Part shown: positions 26,856-35,748 of the stretch, one piece after another
How positions within the stretch are numbered: position 1 is the stretch's first letter
Layout: each line of letters starts with the position of its first letter
NCBI GenBank assembly: GCA_965216255.1
Contig: OZ244148.1
Coordinates: forward strand, 4,340,001 to 4,404,000
Direction of reading: 5' to 3'
From: G965216255 sp965216255
GTDB lineage: Bacteria > Bacteroidota > Rhodothermia > Rhodothermales > Bin80
DNA: 64,000 nucleotides
Notes under the pieces: model-generated
The model's input: only the letters and a program-made list of their open reading frames with translations
Told to the model about the DNA's origin: nothing
The model's database searches: none
Position numbers and translations under genes: made by a program

Positions 26856-27017
26856 CTAGCTTGAGGACGAGTTAGAACTTGTTGCAGGAGAGTCGCTGTC
26901 GCCTTCGAATAAGGATGTGCAGACACCACACAAGGTTATTGCGAGGACAATCAGCAGCGCGGCCATCCAATTCCGCTGATTGCTGTTAGCTCTGCCTTGA
27001 GATTCGCTATTGGGCAT
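26856..27017 (-). CDS. 53-residue single-span membrane peptide
   Basis: The ATG at 27017 opens a frame ending TAG at 26858-26856. The composition is typical of a small membrane protein: a polar Asn/Ser-rich head (MPNSESQGRANSNQRN), one hydrophobic span (WMAALLIVLAITLCGVCTSL), and an acidic then Ser-rich tail (FEGDSDSPATSSNSSSS). It lies directly upstream of the 118-residue gene on the same strand. No family is recognised. The span and the position support a real gene, but the evidence is limited. Confidence 0.4.
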   Translation of the reverse strand: MPNSESQGRANSNQRNWMAALLIVLAITLCGVCTSLFEGDSDSPATSSNSSSS

Positions 27018-27095
27018 AAGGCTGAGTAGATATGCTCAGTATATCCTAGTTGTGATCTGCCCAACTCTGTAACAACACCAATAGTTTAGACCGAT

Positions 27096-27266
27096 CTATT
27101 TGGGAATGCCTTCGTCATTACCTCGCTCCCTCTGCCGCGTATCCATGCGTCTGCTACGCCGTCTCGACTCCTTAATATCCTTCACGTCCGGTCTGTCAGC
27201 CACTACGCGCTTGACCGCTTCCTCGAACGTCATGTCCAAGGGCTTGATAATGGTTGGCTTCTTCAT
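27096..27266 (-). CDS. 56-residue IS1595-coupled small protein
   Basis: ATG 27266 overlaps the stop of the IS1595 transposase as ATGA, so translation is coupled. The peptide begins KKPTIIKPLDMTFEEAVKRV and ends in a strongly basic tail (ESRRRSRRMDTRQRERG). Short proteins with a KPTIIKPLxxxFEEAVKxV start occur next to IS1595 transposases and other mobile genes, from general knowledge. Their role is not established. It may be an accessory or passenger gene of this element. Confidence 0.55.
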   Translation of the reverse strand: MKKPTIIKPLDMTFEEAVKRVVADRPDVKDIKESRRRSRRMDTRQRERGNDEGIPK

Positions 27267-28189
27267 GTCTTTCTGATAAGTTGCTTGTACGTCAGATGCT
27301 TGCCCTCGCCGGATAGAATCACTGCACCAAGTAGCGGTAGGCCGACAATGTGCACCGTGTTATGACGGAATACGTACTCGGTCACGTAACGATGCAGGTG
27401 CTTGAAGCTCCACCAATGGTGCGTTCCGTAGTACCCGCGTTTGAGTAGCGCCCAGAGCGACTCCGCAGAGTTGGTGCTGGCCTGGCCCCGCACGTACTCC
27501 CTGGCGCTGTGCTTGGCGGACTCATGGTCGAAAGCGTCACACAAGCCAATGTAAGAACCGTGATCGTCAGTGTAAACCGATGAACCCTGCTCTACCGAGT
27601 CCATAATGATCCCCTGTATCGTCGCCTTGCCCGTAGAATCCACCGGCAAGGCCTTGATATTGCCGCCACGCTGCAAAACGGCCACAACAGGCTTCTTACC
27701 CACCGTGCCGCGCCCCAATTTCATCTTCTTGCGCTCGTGCTTGTTCTTCTCCTTGCCGCCAATGTAAGTCTCATCCACTTCCACCTGACCTCCCAGGATT
27801 GCCACATCCTTAACGCAGGCTTCTCGAATGCGGTGCTCCAAAAACCAAGCCGTTTTTTGCGTCACGCCAAGCTCCTTGGAAAGCTGGACACTCGAAATGC
27901 CCTTGCGGGCCGTAGTCATTATGTAGATCGCTAAGAGCCACTTCTGGAGTGGCACCTTCGATCCCTCCATCACCGTCCCCGTCCGAACGCTGAACCGCGC
28001 CTTGCGTGACGGGCAATCGCCGCACTTGAAGCCCATGCTGTCTCTAGTCTCCCAAACCTTCATACTCCCGCAACGCGGGCATACCGCATTCTCCGCGCCG
28101 CCCCAACGCTGCTGCGCAATGTACTCCTTGCAGGCTTCCTCATTCGGAAAGTGCGCGAAAAACTGATTCAAGCTCAAATATCCCTTCAT
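27263..28189 (-). CDS. IS1595-family transposase, intact
   Basis: 308 residues. The N-terminus has a zinc ribbon (CPRCGSMKVWETRD...FKCGDCPSR), then a helix-turn-helix-like region (ISSVQLSKELGVTQKTAWFL), then the IS1595 DDE domain with DETYIGGKEKNKH, VYTDDHGSYIGLCDAF and the Asn/Glu region QASTNSAESLWALLKRG. It ends with RYVTEYVFRHNT. Length and motif order are normal and no stop interrupts it. The start was taken at ATG 28189. A 56-residue gene overlaps the stop codon. Terminal inverted repeats were not identified by eye. A second, broken IS1595 copy of another subtype is at 38829-39766. Confidence 0.88.
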   Translation of the reverse strand: MKGYLSLNQFFAHFPNEEACKEYIAQQRWGGAENAVCPRCGSMKVWETRDSMGFKCGDCPSRKARFSVRTGTVMEGSKVPLQKWLLAIYIMTTARKGISSVQLSKELGVTQKTAWFLEHRIREACVKDVAILGGQVEVDETYIGGKEKNKHERKKMKLGRGTVGKKPVVAVLQRGGNIKALPVDSTGKATIQGIIMDSVEQGSSVYTDDHGSYIGLCDAFDHESAKHSAREYVRGQASTNSAESLWALLKRGYYGTHHWWSFKHLHRYVTEYVFRHNTVHIVGLPLLGAVILSGEGKHLTYKQLIRKT

Positions 28190-28453
28190 AACTCTATCCG
28201 TCTTGTACTGTTGTAAAGATACCTAATTGCACTAATAACGTCAAGGAGTTCACGGAATATTCGTGCAAATAGGTATCGCTTTAGGCTGTGGTCCCGTAGA
28301 TTTGGCCCATTGACACCCTGGTTACAAACATCCTATCCACTTATATTGGAACTATGTGTTGGTAATTACGTATAGACTAGCATGCTGCATTCACATATGT
28401 GACACACTATGGTCCCTAGTAACACTACGGCAACTACCAACACCCCCTGCACA

Positions 28454-28927
28454 ATGGCTACGGTATTCGATGTTGCGGCTTACATACTAGAGAAGAAGGG
28501 CACCGTCACTGCATGGAAGCTCCAGAAGCTCGTGTATTACAGCCAAGCATGGTCACTCGTATGGGACGACGAGCCTCTCTTTGATGAAGAGATAGAGGCG
28601 TGGGCCAATGGGCCTGTCTGTCGTGATCTTTACGGACAACACAGAGGGCAATTTCAGATCCCGACGATTGATCTCGGCAACTCTGGTACCTTGGATGCAA
28701 ACCAGAAGGATACCGTAGACGTGGTATTGGCTGACTATGGAGATAAGTCGCCTCAGTGGCTGAGCGACCTTACTCATTTGGAAGATCCTTGGCGAAATGC
28801 CAGAGAGGGAGTTCCGGATGGCGAGCGGGGCAATTCTGTAATTAGCAAGGTGTCTATGGCAGAATACTATGAGAGTTTGCTAGATGACGGCGACATCCCA
28901 TACGAGGACTATCATTATCCTAATTAG
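28454..28927 (+). CDS. Panacea (DUF4065) domain antitoxin
   Basis: 157 residues from ATG 28454 (MATVFDVAAYILEKKG). An in-frame ATG at 28409 would add 15 low-complexity residues. The Panacea/SocA-like domain covers most of the protein: TAWKLQKLVYYSQAWSLVWD, DEPLFDEEIEAWANGPVCRD, LYGQHRGQF, and LTHLEDPWRNAREG. Panacea-domain proteins are broad antitoxins that neutralise unrelated toxins encoded next to them. A 154-residue gene follows 5 bases downstream in the same direction. The pair lies as an island between IS1595 and IS1380/intron debris, so it was probably acquired by transfer. Confidence 0.85.
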   Translation: MATVFDVAAYILEKKGTVTAWKLQKLVYYSQAWSLVWDDEPLFDEEIEAWANGPVCRDLYGQHRGQFQIPTIDLGNSGTLDANQKDTVDVVLADYGDKSPQWLSDLTHLEDPWRNAREGVPDGERGNSVISKVSMAEYYESLLDDGDIPYEDYHYPN

Positions 28928-28932
28928 GGCTA

Positions 28933-29397
28933 ATGGCACGATCCAATAAGTCTACGCGTGCAAATAAGGGGAAAGCCAAGAGCAAGAGCACACGGAGGAA
29001 AGAGAGTCCTAAAGATCGGCGAGACGGATATTTTGGGAAAAAGCCCTTCTGGTCCTTCAATTTGGCCGCCGTTGACGGAGAATGGAGCCTGGTGTCGGAC
29101 AAGTTCATGGATGATTGGCGCAAGAACGTATTTAACAAAATGCGATCTTATGAAACCATGAAGTGGGAAGAGATTAACCGCAAAACTGGAAGTCACTATG
29201 TGCCTGTGGATCGATTGAATCCAGAGGCCCAGACGAGGCTTTTGGGCATGAGGCAATGCGAAGAACTGGATGATGTATATTCTCTTCGGCTTGGAAGCAA
29301 GCCCCGCCTATTCGGTATACTAAACAGTCAAGTGTTGAAGATATTGTGGTATGACCCAGACCACTTGATCTGCCCTTCGAACAAACGGCACACTTAA
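28933..29397 (+). CDS. Probable toxin partner of the Panacea antitoxin
   Basis: 154 residues. A very basic N-terminal 35 residues (KSTRANKGKAKSKSTRRKES) precede a compact domain ending LDDVYSLRLGSKPRLFGILN, LKILWYDPDHLICPSNKRHT. The second half (alternating strands after a MKWEEINRKTG helix) looks RelE/HigB-like in layout, and proteins ending WxDPxHxxCPSxKxHT are familiar as neighbours of DUF4065 antitoxins. Spacing of 5 bases implies one transcript. Toxic activity (probably an RNase or translation effect) is inferred from gene pairing and fold resemblance, not from a catalytic motif. Confidence 0.65.
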   Translation: MARSNKSTRANKGKAKSKSTRRKESPKDRRDGYFGKKPFWSFNLAAVDGEWSLVSDKFMDDWRKNVFNKMRSYETMKWEEINRKTGSHYVPVDRLNPEAQTRLLGMRQCEELDDVYSLRLGSKPRLFGILNSQVLKILWYDPDHLICPSNKRHT

Positions 29398-29429
29398 CGC
29401 CATGACTTGTTTCTGCATCTAGCCAAGTG

Positions 29430-29750
29430 TGGTGCAATCAAGTATATAATTTCCAATTATTTGCCCGGCATTACTTGCTGCTAACGGATCAGGACAAGAA
29501 GGCCTGTCCGGCAGAGAGACTTGTGAAGCTCTACCAGAAGAGAGGCAAGGCAGAGAAGCACCAGAGCGAGCTCAAAGCTGCCTGTACACGGGTACTCGCC
29601 GCTGCTCCGCGTCCTAAAATGCACTACCGCAACCGGCCCGCTCTGCGGCGGCACACCGCAATGCTGCAAGAAGCATATCTCTCATGCAGAGCATCTCCCG
29701 AAGCTTCGGGCAGCCCAGCAGAAAAGTATGTGCAAAGCCTCGAACAGCAC
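29430..29750 (+). pseudogene. IS1380-family transposase C-terminal fragment
   Basis: The frame from about 29430 reads LFARHYLLLTDQDKKACPAE, RLVKLYQKRGKAEKHQSELK, AACTRVLAAAPRPKMHYRNR. This matches the region of IS1380 transposases just before their C-terminal helices (compare ILHLYRRRGKAEAHMGEL at about 57860). It then degenerates into shifted frames and runs into the group II intron coding fragment. N-terminal two-thirds absent. Confidence 0.65.
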
Positions 29751-29754
29751 AATA

Positions 29755-30465
29755 TCCAACGTGCGCCGTTTTCTCATTGCCTGGAAGCTGCTGGGCTATG
29801 CCCGGCGTTTCCAAGCGTCGATCGTGAACTACGCCGATGATTTTGTGGTACTCGGAAAGGCCGATGGTACAGCGATGCTGGAAGCGGTGGAGACCATAAT
29901 GCAACGGATGAAACTCCCGATCAATGCAAGGAAGACCCGATGCGTCCGGTGCCCCGAAGAACCGTTTGAGTTCCTTGGGTACCGGATTGGGCGCAACTTT
30001 CGCCCGGGCGGCAGAGGTTCCTATATAGGGACTCGCCCGAGCAAGAAGAGTGTCCAGAGCATATGCCGCAGGATCAGTGAGCAAACGGCGGCAAGGCACG
30101 GACTGCTGTCCATCGAGGAGATGGTAACACGCCTTAACTGGTTATCGACCGGATGGGCCAACTACTTCCGACTTGGACAAGTCAATCCCGCCTATGCAGC
30201 CATAGATGCACACATGAAGAAGCGGATTCGCCAGTGGCTCTGTCGCAAGCACAAGGTCCAGTCCGGGGGGTGGGCGCGTTTCCCGCACGAAGAGCTATAC
30301 AAGAAGTATGGCTTGATATGCCTTGAGCCAACGACCAAGGGCCTTCCGTGGGCGAAAACATGATCTTGTCTGAAAGCCTGATGCGGTAATTCTGCACGTC
30401 CGGTTTGACGAGCGGCGGGCGGAAACGTGCTCCTAATGGGAGTAACGCGCCGCCCGTCGACTCTA
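29755..30465 (+). mobile_element. ltrA: Group II intron, 3' fragment with maturase gene remnant
   Basis: The reading frame ending TGA at 30363 encodes the C-terminal half of an intron reverse transcriptase-maturase: the RT catalytic motif YADDFVVLGKADG near 29830, GRRTRCV-type NARKTRCVRCPEEPFEFLGY, a maturase-X domain (LLSIEEMVTRLNWLSTGWAN, YFRLGQVNPAYAAIDAHMKK) and the basic WLCRKHK/EELYKKYGL ending. RT domains 0-4 and all of the 5' intron RNA are missing, so it cannot splice or move. The 3' RNA domains V and VI follow to about 30465. The 3' exon is the 5' end of an IS1380-type element on the opposite strand. Confidence 0.8.
30374..30406 (+). ncRNA. Group II intron domain V
   Basis: A 33-nt hairpin: AAGCC...GATGCGG, tetraloop-side TAATT, CTGCACGTC and CGGTTT pair as the highly conserved domain V, including the AGC triad at 30375-30377. 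A GC-rich stem (GGCGGGCG...CGCCGCCC, about 30412-30456) downstream fits domain VI. The first base after the intron is about 30466. Confidence 0.7.
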
Positions 30466-30630
30466 CTGAATTGGAGGCCATGGGGTTCACCTTGAGCGTA
30501 TTTATGGTTCGGTATTCGAACCGAAAAAGCTACTACGATGTTCCCGTATAACCAAAAAAGAATCAATAGTTTACGAACCCAATACGTCTGCCTTCGAACA
30601 TCGACTTTGCATTTATGTGAATAATCCGGG
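30466..30630 (-). repeat. 165-bp inverted copy of 56694-56858
   Basis: Reverse complement of 56694-56858 with few changes. It contains the last 23 codons of the thioredoxin-like gene reconstructed at 54163-56761 (here ending RRIGFVNY rather than RRSGFVSS) followed by the 5' end of an IS1380-type element. The two ends of the segment are bounded by a group II intron and a truncated transposase gene. Confidence 0.8.
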
Positions 30631-31650
30631 GTAGTGTTTCTCTACGAGGGCGTCCTTGCCGTGGTAAGGAATGGTGTGGAACTCGAGGTCAAAGGAGGTT
30701 CCCCCTCCGAGCGGGATGCCGAGGCCGTGTGTGGCCTCGTGCCACCCCTCCATGAGGCTGCGGCAGTGCTCGGGATGGACGCGGCACGAGTACTCGGTGA
30801 GCGTGGAGCGCTTGGGCATCACGTTGAGTCCGGCAAACAGGGCCAGTCCCGGGTCCAGTGCCTCTGCCATGACATGCGCGCTGCGTCGCAGCCCCCACAG
30901 CTTCAGTGCCAGCAGGACGCGCACGGCACAACCCGCCGGAATCATGTCACTGCCGGGCATGCCACTGCGCTCGAGCAGGGTATCGAACTGGATACCGGCC
31001 AGATCGTGCACGAAGAGGAAGAGACCGCCAAAGTCGGTGTGGAAGCGGCGTGGTGACAGGTCTATCTGCCGGTAATTGGCCACCGCGGCCCGCTCCGGGC
31101 GCAAGACATCGCGTCGCTCCTGCAGCCCACGTCGGTGAAGCTTGCCGATACCGGCTGCCCGTAGCACCCGCATAACGGTCGCACCACTTGCGCCAACCCC
31201 CTGCTGTGAGAGTTTCGCAGCGATCTCCGTAATGGACAGGTTTTCCTGTTTGCGCAGCGCGACTATGCGCTGATCGCGTTCCTAACGGGCCAGGGCCCTG
31301 GCTTGAATTGCGGGCTCGGGCGCTTTGGGCTCTGCCGTCTTTCTGCGCTGCCGAGCGCTGAGAAAGAAAGGCTGTTCGGGATTGCCCTAGAACTCAGCGC
31401 AGAGATTACGGACGGTTCCATAGGAGTACTCGAAGCGCTCTGCGACCTCTGCCAGGGGCAGCTCTTCGACGTGTCGCGCTCGGAGGGCTTCGTACTGGCG
31501 GTGTACGCTACCCTTGGGTATGAGGAAGACAGACGCGAGTTTAGTCATGTTGATATTGACAGTCTGTAATGTAATGCCACTGTAATTACGACCATGACTA
31601 ACGTACAAGGCCCTTCCACCAAAAAAGAAGAGATTCCGGCCTGTTTCAGC
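30613..31650 (-). pseudogene. DDE transposase of unassigned IS family, N-terminal half with stops
   Basis: Minus strand, read from about 31590: an N-terminal helix-turn-helix region (GSVHRQYEALRARHVEELPL, AEVAERFEYSYGTVRNLCAE), a stop, more HTH (SITEIAAKLSQQGVGASGAT), then from 31173 a DDE-type region with VRVLLALKLWGLRRSAHVMA, FAGLNVMPKRSTLTEYSCRV and SFDLEFHTIPYHGKDALVEK. The reading ends at 30613 where the inverted repeat begins, so the catalytic C-terminal half is missing. The FHTIPYHG and NVMPKRSTLTEYS motifs mark a recognisable transposase group whose IS family name I cannot give with confidence. Confidence 0.55.
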
Positions 31651-31944
31651 CAATATGCTACCACAGAGGCCCAGACCGTACGTCGTCAGGGATAGAAATG
31701 GTTATTAGAGCCCTCTACCTGGCCTGGGTCGCCACGCCGAATCGGTGTTAGTGGTGTGACCATCGTTACAAGTATCACAGCATGGCTGACACGGATGAAC
31801 GAGAAAGGACAATACAGGGCCGCATTTCCCCAAAATTGCACTGCAAACTGTCACCTGCTCACAGCCCGTGGGAATTCAGGCTAGGTCTGCCGTTTACCCA
31901 CATCTTTCTCTTAACATTCTGGATCATGCTGTGTAGCTCACGGC

Positions 31945-34198
31945 ATGTTGCAGCAGAATCAGATTCTACGCACGCTGAGTGCGGCCCAGTCGCGGGTGCC
32001 TCTGGAGCAGGTGCTCTCGGACAAAAGCCTGGACAATCGTACGGCGATAGCCCGCCGCGTGTGCCAGCACTTCCGGTTTTTCGATGCCCGGGGGCGGCAG
32101 CAGGTAGCCGGTTGCGCGAAGGCGCTCTCGAAGCTGGAGGCGCGTGGCGAGATCGTATTGCCGGCTCCGCTGAACAACCATGCCACAGGGGCGTCGCCCC
32201 GTTTGCTGTCCGTTCCCGTGCCGGCACCGGTAGGGCTGCCGGCGTCGGTAGACGGCATAGAGGAGTTGTCCCTGGTAGTGCTAGAAGACGATCAGCAGCG
32301 TGCAGCACGCTGCTGCACCATGAGAATCCCCGGGGTGTGACGACGTTTGTGGGAGCGCAGATGCGCTATCTGGTAGAGAGCGCCCATGGTTATCTGGCAG
32401 CTGTGGGGTTTTCCGCCTCGGCGCTGCGTCTGGCAGCGCGGGAGCGCTACATGGCCTGGAGCGACGAGCAGCGGCAGGCCTGTTTGCACCATGTGCTGTG
32501 TCTGAGCCGCTTTCTGGTGCGAGGATCGTGCAAGCATCTGGCCAGTCATGTACTGGGCCGGGTGCTGGGCGGCTTCCCGATGATTTTGAGGAGCGCTACG
32601 GGTACCATCCATGGGTAGTGGAGACCTATGTGGCCCCGGACTGGGAGGGCACCTGTTTCAAGGCGGCAAATTCCCAGCACATTGGCTATACTGCCGGCAA
32701 CAGGCGCCAGCAGGAAGAGGCCCCCAAGGCCCTGTATGTGTACGAACTCGACCGCCTCTGGCGCAAGCGTCTGGGAGTGCCACAGGTGGAGCTGTTTCCT
32801 GTGAGGCAGCCACACGAGGGTCTCTCGAGTGACCACTGGGCGGAAGCCGAGTTTGGAGGTGCCCCCTTGGCAGATGCCAGGCTGTCTACGCGTCTGGTAA
32901 AGAGCGCTTCGCTGCTTAGCGATGTGGTAGGCCATGCCATCGTGGCCCATACGGACCATGATGCGGCGGCGGTAAAGGGGCATTACCGGCTGTTGGAGAG
33001 TGCCGAGGACTCCGAGGTACGTCCGGAGAACATCTTGGCGCCGCATCGTGCGCGCACGATGCGGCGCATGCGCAGCCAAAAGGAGGTGCTATTCATCCAG
33101 GATGGCACGAAGCTGAACTATGCCACACGTCCGGCCTGTGAGGGCTTGCAGATCATAGGCAGCAATCAGACGAAGGCGAAGACGCGGGGGCTGCCGCTAC
33201 ACGTGACGATGGCCGCCACCGCAGACGGCTTGCCGCTGGGGGTGCTGCGGTGCAGTTGGCGGGATCCGCAGACGGGGCCGCTTGCACCCCGGTCGCAGCA
33301 GTGGCTGGACGGATACCTGGACATATGCCAGGCATCGGAAGGGCTCTCACGCAAGAGCCGCCTCATTTGCATCATGGACCGGGAGGCGGACAATTTTGCG
33401 CTCTTCGACGCGCAGCGCAGGCAGGGCCGGGTCGAGATGCTGGTGCGTGTGCGCCAGGATCGGGTCTTGGCCAAGGGCCGGAAGATGTATGCGACGCTTC
33501 GCAGCGCTCCTGTGGCCTGCACTCTGCAGATAGAGATCCAGAGCGTGACGGCGCGCCCGAAGTCGTCACGCAAGAAAGAGCGCGTGGGGCGCAGCTACCG
33601 CATGGCGCATGCCGAGGTCCGTTTCCAGCGTCTGGAGCTGCCGGCTACCCAAGAGGATATGGATCCGGTTACCATGTACGGGTTCCATGTCCGCGAGACG
33701 GCTCCGCCGCCGGGCCAGAAGCCCGTGGAGTGGTATCTGCTTACGAGCATGGAACTGCACACGGCAGCAGATATCGTACAGATGCTGGACACCTATACCA
33801 AAAGGTGGCGCATCGAGGACTTCTTCCGGGTACTGAAGAGTGGCTGCAAGGTGGAGAGCATGGCGCTGCGCACGGCGCTGCGTCTGGAGCGGGTAGTAGC
33901 GATCTACTGCGAGATTGCCTGGCGCATCATGGTGTTGACGCTGCCGGGTCGTACGGTGCCGGAGTTGGACGCGGAGGTCTTTTTTACGGAGATGGAGCTG
34001 CGCTTTTTGTCTGGCTATGCCGCCCGGGTGCGGCTGCCACGGCCCCGGACGCTGCAGGAGGCTATCCTGCTGGTGGCCGTGCTGGGCGGCTACCAGAACC
34101 GCAGCCGGGATGGCCCTGCCGGCTTCCAGATCATGTGGCGAGGCATCGACCGACTGAGCCTGACCACGCTGGGATACGAAGTGGGTATCGCACAGTGA
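31945..34198 (+). pseudogene. DruA (DUF4338)-IS4 fusion transposase, frameshifted
   Basis: Three frames join into one protein of about 750 residues. The N-terminal DUF4338/DruA-like domain (TAIARRVCQHFRFFDARGRQ; MRYLVESAHGYLAAVGFSAS; ARERYMAWSDEQRQACLHHV; LSRFLVRGSCKHLASHVLGR; DFEERYGYHPWVVETYVAPD; GTCFKAANSQHIGYTAGNRR) is followed by an IS4/Tn5-like DDE domain. The latter has GTKLNYATRPACEGLQIIGS, CIMDREADNFALFDAQR and the YREK signature in YTKRWRIEDFFRVLKSGCK. Frameshifts near 32320 and 32575 break the N-terminal part. The DDE part is open from 32498 to the stop at 34198. Confidence 0.75.
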
Positions 34199-34745
34199 GT
34201 GTGCATTCCATTATTGATGGGAGCCTCCATGGTGAGGCATCCCGAGACCAAATCCTGTGCTACGGTACGGGGATTGGGTTGCCTTGCATGGGCCCGGAAT
34301 GGCCTTTTGTCTGCTTTACCCGTGGAATGAACCTAAAAGCCTCGCAATCCGATCCTTCCGTGCAGATACGCGTAGTCTGTCGGACACATGGACGAAAAGA
34401 GCGGGCACCCGATGAACAAATCGGCACGTATCAGACGAGTAAGCAAGGGTAAGCCAAGCGGCGTAGCGGCAAATCGCTACTGCCAGGACACCGACAAAGC
34501 TGTAAGTCTGTACAACTATCTGGGTAAACGGCAGGGCTAGCTCGATACCTGTCGGGTTACCTGCCGAATATAACAGCCGTTCAACGCGCGGACTGATCAT
34601 CTGCGTCGGCGAATAGGCAGGACATCTTGCGTGCACATCTGCTGGCGATTAACATCGCCAGCCATGGGCTTGCTGTTACCGATGAATGCATGGCCCGACA
34701 CCTTGAGGCTAATCATTCCATGTACAGCATCAACCCCTAACGACC
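34199..34745. other. Intergenic stretch without recognised features
   Basis: About 550 bases between the IS4-type pseudogene and a small barrel protein. The right-hand terminus of the IS4-type element should be within the first part but was not identified. Open frames are short and motif-free. Confidence 0.4.
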
Positions 34746-35282
34746 ATGAAACGTTTACCAGTATTCTTGCCCGCTCTTATATCGCTAACCATTTGCGTAC
34801 CCGCAATTGCTCAACACGAGATTGGAGCCGGCCTTATCGTAGGCGGCGCATGGGATACGGAATGCAGTGAACCCGATGTCGAATGCCCTACCGGCAAGGG
34901 CATCGTCTTCGACTACGCCAGATCCATAGTAGCATCCGGCAACCTGTTCGTAACGGCCCAGGTAGTCGGCCTATGGGCGTCGTTTGAAGACGGATCCGAC
35001 ACCCGAACACTATCCTACGCCGCTGGTGTACGCGCACGCAGAAACGGCCGTATAGGCGCGTGGGCGCATGTGCTAATAGGGTTAATTCATGCAAGGCTGG
35101 ACGATTCGTTCTTCGGTAAGCTCACGACGCAAGGCGTCGTTCTGATACCGGGAGCCGGTCTCGACGCCACCCTATCGGAAAGGGCCAGCATCCGTTTGCG
35201 CCTCGAAGCGCCACTGCGGGAGGAATCGCGCGCGTGGCGTGCGGGCGTATCGCTTGTCGTAGTGCCGGATTGGGGATCGTAA
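34746..35282 (+). CDS. Small outer-membrane beta-barrel-like protein
   Basis: 178 residues. The N-terminal signal peptide (MKRLPVFLPALISLTICVPA, cut after AIA-Q) is followed by about eight amphipathic strands with Gly and aromatic alternation (IGAGLIVGGAWD; LFVTAQVVGLWASFED; LSYAAGVRARR; IGAWAHVLIGLIHARL; VVLIPGAGLDATLS; ASIRLRLEAPL; WRAGVSLVVVPDW). This size and pattern suit an 8-strand outer-membrane barrel. No family is assigned. Two cysteines flank an acidic loop (CSEPDVEC). It stands alone, with a possible terminator downstream at 35433. Confidence 0.65.
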   Translation: MKRLPVFLPALISLTICVPAIAQHEIGAGLIVGGAWDTECSEPDVECPTGKGIVFDYARSIVASGNLFVTAQVVGLWASFEDGSDTRTLSYAAGVRARRNGRIGAWAHVLIGLIHARLDDSFFGKLTTQGVVLIPGAGLDATLSERASIRLRLEAPLREESRAWRAGVSLVVVPDWGS

Positions 35283-35432
35283 TCTCGGCTTGTTGAGCTT
35301 GCCTTGCCCAGACAAGGTGAGTGTCTCTGCCAAGTGTGTCGCGCGTTCTCTGGAATCGGCGGCAACGACCAGCAGAACTATCGGATCCGTTTGAGACCGG
35401 GCAGGCAAATCTGCCGCTAGCCGGGCAAGACC

Positions 35433-35456
35433 GCGCCTAGTCTATCGGCTAGGCGC
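35433..35456. terminator. Stem-loop, possible terminator
   Basis: GCGCCTAG and CTAGGCGC form a perfect 8-bp stem around an 8-base loop, followed by AGATCATTTT. The T-tract is weak. The stem lies 150 bases after the barrel gene and before the higBA module, a sensible place for termination in either direction. Confidence 0.45.
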
Positions 35457-35649
35457 AGATCATTTTGCTAAAATCTTGAACTTGCAAATTATTTCCACGT
35501 ATATTGGGCGTGTGGATAGCATTGTGAATAACATAGGGCGACAGCAACCACCTGCCAGCATGGCCGTACACCCGATACTTACTTAGTTACGGCTAGAATC
35601 GGCATATTGGCCATGAACGGCATGCCCGCAGTTTGAATTCCACCATTTC

Positions 35650-35671
35650 ACCATATATATGAAAATATGGT
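35650..35671. promoter_or_regulatory. Candidate higBA operator (ACCATAT-N8-ATATGGT)
   Basis: A perfect 7-bp inverted repeat with an 8-base AT-rich centre lies about 80 bases before the toxin start. HigA antitoxins autorepress by binding such palindromes in their promoter. Binding by this HigA is inferred from position. Confidence 0.5.
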
Positions 35672-35748
35672 AAAGTGCGGCGCTTTTGAAGCTCTGTGCA
35701 TATGAGTTAGTGCTGATACAATGTCGAACCAGTAAAGCGGAACTCGTT

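Noticed and set aside
33250..34452. 400-codon frame overlapping the IS4-type transposase
   Set aside because: It overlaps the clear DDE domain frame on the same strand and has a Gly/Arg-rich shadow composition without motifs.
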